The notes under the pieces were generated by a model. That model was given only the letters and a program-made list of their open reading frames with translations, was not told the origin of the DNA and ran no database searches. 64,000 nt of DNA from Pithys albifrons albifrons (lineage: Eukaryota > Chordata > Aves > Passeriformes > Thamnophilidae), in contig NC_092459.1 in the NCBI RefSeq assembly GCF_047495875.1, positions 13,954,965 to 14,018,964 of the forward strand. Reading direction: 5' to 3'. Positions 38,527 to 47,372 of this stretch are shown here, one piece after another; positions within the stretch are counted from its first letter, which is position 1, and each line of letters begins with the position of its first letter. The position numbers were made by a program, and so were the translations under genes.

Positions 38527-39895
38527 TCACAGAATCACAGAATGGCTTGGGTTAGAAGGGACCATCCAGTTCCAACCCCTGCTGTCAGCAGGAACACCTT
38601 TCACTAGACCAGGTTGCTTAGACACCCATCCAACCTGGCCTTGAACATTTCCAGGGATGGGGCACCCACAGCCTCTCTGGGCAGATTGTTCCAGTGCCTC
38701 AAAACTTTTACAGTAAAGAATTTCTTCCAAATATCTAGTCTAAACCTACTTAATTTCAGTTGGAAGCCATTCCCCTTTGTCCCATCACTACATGCCTTGT
38801 AAAAAGTCCCTCTCCATCTTTCTTGTGGGCTCCCTTCAGGTACTGGAAAGCTGCAATTAGGTCACCCCGAAGCCTTTTCTTCTTCAGGTTGAACAATCCC
38901 ACTTCTCTCAGCCTTTCCTCATAGGAGGGGAGCTCCATCCCTATCATCATCTTGGTGGCCCTCCTTGGGGCTAACTCTAATAGGTCACCATCATTCTGTC
39001 CCCTGCTGGGGTCCCCAGAGCTGGATGCAGCCCTCCAGGTGGGGTCTTGTGAATGCAGAGAGACAGAATCACCTCCCTCAGCCTTCTGGCCATGGTGCTT
39101 TTGATGCAGCCCAGGACACATTTGGCTTTCTGGGCTGCAAGCACAAATAGCCAGCTCATGTCCAGCCTCTCATCCACCAGCATCCCCAGGTGCTTCTCAG
39201 CAGGGCTGCTCTTCATCTGTTCATTCCCCAGTCTGGATTGATACCGGGGGTTGTGCTGACCCAGGAGCAGCGTTTTGGCACTTGATCTTATTAAACTTCA
39301 TGAGATTCCCATAGGTCCACTTTTCAAGCTTGTCCAGATCCCTCTGGTTGGCATTCCATCTTCCAGATGTGTCAACAGCACCACTCAGCTTGGTGTGTTC
39401 TGCGAACTTGCTGAGGGTGCACTTGATCCCTTTGCCTACATAATTAATGAAGATATTAATGAATTAATTAATTAACACTGGTCCTAATATGGATCCTTGA
39501 GGGACACCACTTGTTACTGATGTCAATTGTGACTCTGAGCCATTGTCCATGACCTTTTGGATGCGACTGTCCATCCAGTTTCTTATCCATATCATGGTCC
39601 ACCCATCAAATCCATTTCACTCCAGTTTTTAGAGAGTTGGGGGGACCATGTCAAAGACTTTGCAGAAGTTCAGGTAAGTGACATCTGTAGCCCTTCCTTT
39701 GTCCACTGATGTAGTCACTTCATCGTAAAAGGCCACTGGATTGGTCAGGCAGGACTTGCCCTTGGTGAAGCCATATTGACTGTCTGGAATCCCCTCTGTC
39801 CTCCATGTGCCTTAGCACAGCTACTGGGAGGATCTGTTCCATGATCTTCCCAGGCACAGAGATGAGGTTGACAGGTTGATGCTTCCCAGGGTCTC
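38527..39895 (-). mobile_element. CR1 LINE, 5'-truncated, minus strand
   Basis: This is the longest interspersed repeat in the window. Its 3' end is at 38527, where TCACAGAATCACAGAATGG is the reverse complement of the CR1 terminal tail. Translated on the minus strand, 39216-38977 gives KHLGMLVDERLDMSW and AQKAKCVLGCIKSTMARRLREVI in separate blocks, and 39121-38756 gives the end of the same protein (SYEERLREVGLFNLKKKRLRGD is seen as consecutive shorter blocks). These are hallmarks of the CR1 ORF2 reverse-transcriptase C-terminal region. Two frames are needed to follow it, and stops interrupt it, so it is inactive. About 1.37 kb remains, extending left-to-right into the catalytic domain near 39,800. 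The 5' end is truncated and its exact position is approximate. Confidence 0.93.
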
Positions 39896-40133
39896 AGGTA
39901 TCCAAAGGCTTTAACTACAAAATGTGAAATTTGACTGATCTTCATAAAAAAAAATGGCAGGAACCATGTTATTCAATCAGGAGTGAGCTGTTGCCTTTGA
40001 ATTTGTTCTACTTAAATGTAAGGTCAGATTAACTACTCAAAGGGCCTTACTTTTTTACCAGGTGTTAAAGTAATGAATAGTTTGATAAGATTTGAATTCT
40101 TTTAAGCAGCTACTTATTTATTGAAAAACCAAC

Positions 40134-40200
40134 TTTTTTTTTTTAATTACACAGTGAAAATTATATTAAAAGTTTTGTTTTTGTTTTTGTTTTTTTTTTT
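40134..40200 (+). repeat. T-rich low-complexity sequence
   Basis: A T11 run at 40134-40144 is followed about 30 bases later by imperfect TTTTTG repeats merging into a T run ending at 40200. It is simple low-complexity sequence and does not mark the tail of any element I can identify. Confidence 0.6.
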
Positions 40201-40257
40201 ACTTCTTATCTATATTTTACGAAGCTTTGAAAATATTAATTAAGCATCCAAACTACT

Positions 40258-40465
40258 TGCTGAGGTAGATAAATGTTACTATCTTCATTTTTCTGATGGA
40301 GAATCTGAGGCACAGTGCTACCTGAATCCACCACATCTCCATTTCAGAAAAAGACAAGGAGGATCAGCACCTGCTAGGGAGCAATTGATAGATTAACAGA
40401 ATCAGGTGTGAGTGGCTTTCCCAAGGTCAGACTATAATGTCATGGGCAGACAGTTGCAAGCATTT
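40258..40465 (-). mobile_element. MIR-like SINE relic, split
   Basis: GAGGTAGATAAATGTTACTATC and CTGATGGAGAATCTGAGGCACAG are seen as consecutive blocks at 40262-40315, and GTGGCTTTCCCAAGGTCAGAC at 40411-40432. These follow the reverse-complement order of the MIR core and 3' region (GATGAGGAAACTGAGGC, then GACTTGCCCAAGGTCAC). About 95 bases of unrelated or highly diverged sequence sit between the two matches. MIR is an ancient amniote SINE, rare but present in birds. Confidence 0.55.
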
Positions 40466-43400
40466 GAGTTAATGAGTTACCAATAGTGAGCTGGAGTGTG
40501 AAAACTCACAGGATACGTGCTCCTGCTCACAAATGATGACCCTGACAGTACAAACTGCCCTGAAACAATGTTGTGGGGCATTAGGATAGCCTTGCCATGG
40601 CTGTGCTAGATTTCCTAGGCCACCACAGCATTTTGATAGCTGGTGGCCCTGTGTCCCCAGTGTCAAAGTCCTCCCCGCTGTGATTTGACCTGTAGGAGTT
40701 CCAAGATCTGCTCTGCAGATCAAGTCATGGGAAAAGGAGCTAAAAGAGCCAGTTTGGCTCTGGTTGTTGTCAGAAGTATGCATGAACTTTGATGATTTCC
40801 ACACCTGAAATCTGAAACATTTTCTTATTCTCAAGAAAGTTCTTCACTTAAAAAACACCTGCATCAAATCCAGCCTGTCTCTTGTTTTAGTGTTTTTTAC
40901 TAAAAATGGGAGAAATTACCATTCATCTTTATTTAATGATAAGCCCCTACAAGAACCATCACTCATCTGTGGGCTGAGAACAGCCCTTCATCTTTCACTC
41001 TTTCTGCTTTCTCGTCATCTGTATCCCAGTCCTCATCAACAGTTTCCCGTGGGAATTGTTACATTAAAAATGTAATGACAGAAATGCTGTTTTGTACAGG
41101 ACTGTTCAGGAAAATGATGAATGCTATGCAGATGTGTATATTGAAACCTCTGTATCTCTAGGAAATACACTGCTGTGTTTTCATAGGCTTCTCTCTAAAG
41201 CTATAATTAACCACAGCAGCATGCTTGAAAGGGTTAAGCCACGTGTAGGTGCTGCACATTTGGTGATGCAGTTGCATGTGTGCTTGCAAAAAATGCAATG
41301 GGAAGTGTGTCAATCGTCTCTCTTTGCAGAGGCACGTAAGTCTGTGTAAGCAAGAGGCTGGTTACCACATAATTAGACCACAAGGCTCTGTCCTAATGCC
41401 CCAATTTCTGTTTGTAACCGTGCAGTGCCCTGGCATGTGACGAAGGACAAAGCAATCAGCTTCTCCAGGTCAGAGCCATCAACAAAGCAGGGTGGTCACA
41501 CCTCTGATGCCGAGCAAAGCTCACCATTAGTCATGATGTTATCTTCCTTGCTGTTAAATTTGAGTATCTGCTATGTCCAGTTGGAGATTTCAGGGCTTAT
41601 CTACAACATGTGTTGTCTGAACACCTAATAGATTGTCTGAGGCTTTGTAACAATTATTTCCCTTTTTTTGCTTCTGAGGTTCCTACACAGATCTGTGGAA
41701 TAATTTCAGTAAAATCTATGACCTACTGGAAACCTGAGTACTTTGCTAAGAAGCATTTCTTCAACTCTGCCTTCAGTACTGAAAGTACAGGTAATAGCAG
41801 GCATCAAAAACTATTTTATAAAAAAATTACATATAATATATGAAAGTATAAATGCATTATATAGCTATTTTTGAAAAGTGAACTGCATATATTCATATTT
41901 ATTTTCATCTATGAAGATTTCTCCATGGGAGGAGAAGAGAAAAAAAAGAAAGATCAATGTGTGACAGATGCACATCAGGGAAGTGGGTTGTCACACTGCA
42001 GGGAGGTGGTGAAATATCACAATGATGGGCATGCAACACAGACCTGAGCATAACAAAACACACTCTGGAAAACTGAGCAGAGGAAAAATCATTAACTGAC
42101 TTAGTGAGAAATGGTGCTGAGGTAACTGCAATTTTAAAATAATATGCAATCTGGAGAAGTCTCTGTGAAACAGGTGTTAAAGTTCAACTTTTTACATTTG
42201 TCCCTAAAGGCAGATCTGTTAAGATTTTTCTTTGTGAGAGCATAGGCTTGAGGGGAATCACCTGTACCACAGCGGTATCCTTTGCTTTTAGAAATGGAAC
42301 TGCAATCTACTGCCTGGACTGTTCTGAACTGACCTTTGAGTCTGCTCTTGCAATCCAGTATCTGCTTTCTGAGCCTAAGTTGTAAGTCATAGGCTTTGCA
42401 GCAGTCTCCCCAGAGAGCTTTGAAGCAGTTCATCAAAACAGGTAGAAGGAAGAGTATGTTGTAACAGATCTTTCATTCTTGCATATGAGTAATGAGAAGG
42501 AACAAAACATGCTGTCGGTGGACATAATTTTTCTTTAAAAACCAACCATACCAGCATATACCAGCTATAAATACAAGCAATATATTACAGGTGCTGTGTA
42601 CAGCCTTAAATATTCTTCTCTGTGACAAAGTGTGTGTATTGGTGTGATTTTGTTATGGACCAAAATACTGTCTTTTATTTTTTGACAGTTCAAATACTGT
42701 GTTAAACAAATTATTCCTGGGACATCTCAAATGTTTTTTTTTTTGTTTGAGCAGCTCAATCCAAACAATTAGTTTGTGTTCAATTTCCTAGGTAACTTAA
42801 TAAGCTTTTCAGAGTACTTCATAATTTAGATTTAACTGGTGTCTCAGAATTTAAGCTTCTGTTTTGCCTGCTCAGAATTAGCATTGCACATTCAGTAGTC
42901 AAGCCCTTACTTGCTAAAATGGCCCCTTCCCCTTCTCAGTACCTGCACTCTGTTCTGCCTTGAAGCTTCACTCTCCTTGTAGTTTTGCATGTCCTGAAGG
43001 ATGAGTAGTCTACCTGGGATAAATTATTCCTTGCTGGGCCTATTCCAGCAGCATTCAAGAACTTACAAACACCATTCGGAAATGAGTATGAAGTTGAAGC
43101 TAGCAGCTCTGCTGCCCAGGAGATTGAGTTGCTGTCATATTGCATCTGACTTGCATCAGATCAGAGTTTAGGATTTGGGTGATTTGTTCTTCAGATTAAT
43201 GTCAATCTGCTTTAAATTAAAACACCCTGGGGCAAATCCTTTGCTATGATCAATGAACTGTCTGGCTGCAGTCAACCAACATTACAATAGACATGAATTT
43301 GGCCTCCTGGTTCATTGCTTCATCCCCTTCATCACTTTCCTTATGTGGTTCAGACATCAAGCCTTTGATGCTGTAAGTTGTTGACCATCTTCCACTGAAA

Positions 43401-45589
43401 TCAGTGAGAATTGAGGGTGCTTCAGTGTTCAACACCTTATTGGTTTAGGCACAAGAAATGGACCACATATCTGCTCTACCTAAAATATAATTATGGGGTA
43501 TCTGTGAGTGGGCAATCTGCTTTGCACCTGTTTAACTACAGGAATTAAAGGCACAGGAAGTATTTGGAAAATGAGGAACACACCTGTGTATGAGCATAAA
43601 ACAAAGCATCTTTATATATAATCATTTGCTATAAGTCATTTCAGAGTTGACAAGCTGTTTTTCAACTTTGTGTCACCACTGCCTGATGCATCCAATTAGC
43701 CCTGTTCTCCAGCTGACAAATATCAGCTGCTCTTTCTAAAACATGGTTTCTCCCTTAAGTACATCCCTCTGGCAAAGTTAAATATTAATTATCTTTTTTT
43801 AAAAATTTTATGATTATTCATGGGTGCTAATGTCACTACACAATGAATGGCTAAGTCAACATCACAAAATATTAAAAGCGTTGTTTCTGAACCTCTGCAG
43901 CAGCCAAGGTGTAGAGAGCCATTCTAAAAATGAATGTGGCTGTGGTGGATGGGCTGTCCCAACAGTAACACATGTCAGTGGTGGGACTCAGAGCCCTGTG
44001 ATTGTCAAATGTTGGCCTGGATGTGGGAAATGGACCTTTTCATCCCAGCTCACATGCTAGCATGTTTTGTAACTGCACAAATCTCATCACCTTTTGCTCT
44101 GCATACTGAAATGGCAAGGCACAGAACAGCATGGATATTGAAGTGACCAGGTACCTCTGCAGGTCTGAGCTGTGTGGACTTACACTTTAACTGAGTATTT
44201 GGGTGGTGCTAGTTTGCTGGAGCTTTTTAGGGTCCTCCTGTGCTCCCTTCAACTTCAAAGCCAGTGTTGAGCTCTACTCTTAACTCTCTGTCATGGTTTG
44301 CCTTACAGCTTCAGTAATTCCCACTTCCCTGGTGTGCTGCTGCCTCTCAGACAGAAGAGCACAGTCCTCCCTCTACTGAGCAGATGCATCCTCCTCGTTG
44401 CCACATCAGTAGGTAGCTATTTCATGTGATACCATTTCTGTTTGCTTTCTCTTCAGCTGAACACAGCCAGTGTCTGTAAGCCTTCCTTTTAAAGCCAGCT
44501 GTCTTTGTGTGCTGGCCTTGAGGAAGATCCATATGCATGCCTGGTGAAATGGGCTCAAAAGCAGACACTAATAAGGAAGATATATTGTAATTGTGTTTCT
44601 GGAGATGTTATACTAGCTGTATTTACCCTATGACATCTTTAACTGTTCCCACAAAACCGAAGTTGCTTATCATCCATTTCACTGCCACAATGATGTGAAG
44701 GTTGATGCAGTCTTTTCTTTCCTTCTGGAGGAGACTCTGTATTTGTTCTGTCCACCTGGATTTTCAGCTGGCCTCATGCAGGGGCTGATGTAACTGTGCA
44801 AGGCCTTATCCTTTGTGCCTTTCAAAGCATAGTGGGCAACTTTGAAGCTGTTCCCTTCCTCAGGTTGCACTTCAGGGTATGCAGGGTCACGTTTATCTCA
44901 GTGTCTTTTGCTCACTGCATCTTGATCCGTGTGGATGAGAAAGATGCTAAAATACAGGAGGATCTGCTGTAGCTGTTCTCTGGCATACTCCAGTTTCTCA
45001 CCTTATCACTGACCTTTCTGACTTAGCTTCTTTGTGAATGTTTTCTAGCATGACTAGCATTTTCTTACCACATTGACCAACCATGTCTGCAGCCCAGCAT
45101 CCTAGACTCATCTTTCCTCCCTTTTTGTAGCCACTGAAGCAGCTGGAGTTTTGTTGTTTCACTGAGCCAGACATAGGACTGAAATACCAACTGACCCTTG
45201 TTAGAGCACGGGCTAATATTTTTGCAATATGCAATATGCAAAATTAAACTCAGTCCCAGAGCAGTATGTTTAGGAGCCCAAAGTGTTTCTGGATATATTA
45301 GTTGTAAAGATAAAAATTAACAACATTTGTTTACATTGTGAGTGCCCTGCTTAGGAAATACAAGGAATGCAAGTAACTATGCTGGGTACCTGCCACATAT
45401 TTAGATTATGGTTTTATTACATGAAAATTTCATGTTACTCTTGACCTTTTAAGTGTCTAAAAAAGGTGACATCTGATGTTTGATACCTGCTAAAGATCCA
45501 ACTTGCAGCCAAAAGAAATTGAGGTGGGTAGAATCAATGTGAACATGAAAGCTCCCAAACTGGCAATCATGGAGAATATCCAATCATTG

Positions 45590-45830
45590 TAATTATTTCC
45601 AAGTAATTTAGCATATCTCTAATTATAATATGAGGTCATCTTGATGCAAAATAATGTCTAATTAGACAGAATCCCTTTTCAGATACTCATAATAGATTCC
45701 AGAGGAAAACCTTTTGGCTCCTCTTATTGTGAGCTTTTAATTCTTAATTTATGATTTTTTTTTTTGGTAATTAGTTTTTGAGCAAACAGGGCAAATCAAT
45801 CTATTTGAATTAATTAGCATTTATTCCTTG
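45590..45830. promoter_or_regulatory. AT-rich homeodomain-motif cluster
   Basis: This AT-rich stretch contains repeated TAAT cores in larger palindromic contexts: TCTAATTATAATATGA, TGTCTAATTAGACA, GGTAATTAG and TTGAATTAATTAGC. It also carries a T11 run. Dense TAATTA motifs are typical of developmental enhancers bound by homeodomain proteins, but AT-rich DNA yields them by chance too. It ends about 150 bases before the satellite begins. Confidence 0.25.
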
Positions 45831-45980
45831 GTTTCCTAGTCTCCCTCTCTGTTACTCCTTTTTTAGTTCCCTTTATTTGAATATTACTCTAATTTATTCA
45901 CTTCCGTTTACAACTAGTGCATAATGATTTCAAGCCATAGATGAGCAAAAGACTGAAGCATAGGAAAGGTTGCAGCTTTG

Positions 45981-46050
45981 GGAAGGAAGGAAGGAAGGAA
46001 GGAAGGAAGGAAAGGAAGGAAGGAAAGTAAGGAAGGAAAGGAAGGAAAGG
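45981..46050 (+). repeat. GGAA microsatellite, head of the satellite
   Basis: The sequence opens with six or more perfect GGAA tetramers from 45981 and then mixes GGAA with GGAAAG, AAGTAA and GGAAAGG before settling into GGAAG pentamers. It looks like the seed from which the pentamer satellite expanded. GGAA arrays are also ETS-factor binding arrays in vertebrates. Confidence 0.9.
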
Positions 46051-46083
46051 GAAGGGAAGGTTCATGAAGGGAAGGGAAGGTTT

Positions 46084-46558
46084 GGGAAGGGAAGGTTCGG
46101 GAAGGTTCGGGAAGGTTTGGGAAGGTTCGGGAAGGGAAGGTTCGGGAAGGGAAGGTTCAGGAAGGTTCGGGAAGGTTCGGGAAGGGAAGGTTCAGGAAGG
46201 GAAGGTTCAGGAAGGGAAGGTTCGGGAAGGTTTGGGAAGGGAAGGTGCGGGAAGGGAAGGTTCGGGAAAGTTCGGGAAGGTTCGGGAAGGTTCGGGGAGG
46301 TTCGGGAAGGGAAGGTTCGGGAAGGGAAGGTTTGGGAAGGTTCGGGAAGGTTCGGGAGGGTTCAGGAAGGTGCGGGAAGGGAAGGTTCAGGAAAGGAAGG
46401 GAAGGTGCGGGAAGGGAAGGTGCTGGAAGGTGCAGGAAGGGAAGGTGCGTGAAGGGAAGGTGCGGGAAAGGAAGGGAAGGGAAGGTGCGGGAAGGTGCGG
46501 GAAGGGAAGGTGCGGGAAGGTGCGGGAAAGGAAGGGAAGGGAAGGTGCGGGAAAGGAA
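46084..46558 (+). repeat. 475-bp higher-order unit, copy 1
   Basis: Landmark variant blocks recur exactly 475 bases later: GTGCTG at 46420 and 46895, GTGCGTGAAGG at 46445 and 46920, and the GTTTGGGAAGG strings. The order of TTC-type and TGC-type blocks is the same throughout. The period is 95 pentamers, so the pentamer register is preserved, but it is not a multiple of three, which is why reading frames change between copies. Confidence 0.93.
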
Positions 46559-47033
46559 GGGAAGGGAAGGTGCGGGAAGGTTCGGGAAGGTTTGGGAAGG
46601 TTCGGGAAGGGAAGGTTCGGGAAGGGAAGGTTCAGGAAGGTTCGGGAAGGTTCGGGAAGGGAAGGTTCAGGAAGGGAAGGTTCAGGAAGGGAAGGTTCGG
46701 GAAGGTTTGGGAAGGGAAGGTGCGGGAAGGGAAGGTTCGGGAAAGTTCGGGAAGGTTCGGGAAGGTTCGGGGAGGTTCGGGAAGGGAAGGTTCGGGAAGG
46801 GAAGGTTTGGGAAGGTTCGGGAAGGTTCGGGAGGGTTCAGGAAGGTGCGGGAAGGGAAGGTTCAGGAAAGGAAGGGAAGGTGCGGGAAGGGAAGGTGCTG
46901 GAAGGTGCAGGAAGGGAAGGTGCGTGAAGGGAAGGTGCGGGAAAGGAAGGGAAGGGAAGGTGCGGGAAGGTGCGGGAAGGGAAGGTGCGGGAAGGTGCGG
47001 GAAAGGAAGGGAAGGGAAGGTGCGGGAAAGGAA
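46559..47033 (+). repeat. 475-bp higher-order unit, copy 2
   Basis: This is the tandem copy of 46084-46558, nearly or fully identical where I compared them. Identity extends a little past both junctions (single differences near 46097/46572 and 46582/47057), then the third segment (47058-47372) departs and contains only TGC-type variants. Such identity in a fast-changing satellite means a recent duplication, or an assembly artefact. Confidence 0.9.
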
Positions 47034-47320
47034 GGGAAGGGAAGGTGCGGGAAGGTGCGGGAAGGGAAGGTGCGGGAAGGGAAGGTGCGGGAAGGTGCGG
47101 GAAGGTGCGGGAAGGGAAGGTGCGGGAAGGGAAGGGAAGGTGCGGGAAGGGAAGGGAAGGTGCGGGAAGGGAAGGTGCGGTGCGGGAAGGGAAGGTGCGG
47201 TGCGGGAAGGGAAGGTACGGGAAGGGAAGGGAAGGTGCAGGAAGGGAAGGTGCAGGAAGGGAAGGTGCGGGAAGGTGCGGGAAGGTGCGGGAAGGTGCGG
47301 GAAGGTGCGGGAAGGTGCGG

Positions 47321-47372
47321 GAAGGGAAGGGAAGGGAAGGGAAGGGAAGGGAAGGGAAGGGAAGGGAAGGGA
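47321..47372 (+). repeat. GGGAA array, G-quadruplex-prone end
   Basis: The satellite ends in about ten uninterrupted GGGAA repeats. This gives many GGG runs separated by AA, the canonical pattern of a very stable parallel G-quadruplex on the plus strand, and a G-rich non-template strand if transcribed rightward. Confidence 0.85.

Larger units (their letters stand above)
39896..45580. other. Non-coding unique DNA with one MIR relic
   Basis: After the CR1, the sequence is AT-rich and holds T-rich low-complexity DNA at 40134-40200 and a MIR relic at 40258-40465. No gene or RNA is recognised in the rest. The open frames are short (100-121 residues at most) and unrelated to known families. Confidence 0.55.
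46051..47372 (+). repeat. Pentamer satellite with heat-shock-element structure
   Basis: About 264 consecutive 5-bp blocks stay in one register with no indel. The commonest block is GGAAG; the others are GTTCG/GTTCA (about 40 by hand count, all before 46866), GTGCG-type (about 46, mostly after 46390), GTTTG, GGAAA and a few singletons. GGAAG alternating with GTTCG makes contiguous inverted nGAAn/nTTCn units, the heat-shock element recognised by HSF trimers; the longest strictly alternating runs I found are eight units at 46255-46294 and 46730-46769. The plus strand is almost entirely purine apart from these blocks, and nearly every variant block carries a CpG. Open frames of up to 387 residues on + and 315 on - arise because the repeat almost lacks stop codons; they encode only Gly-Arg-Glu-Lys or Pro-Ser-Leu-Phe repeats and are not genes. 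Confidence 0.97.
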
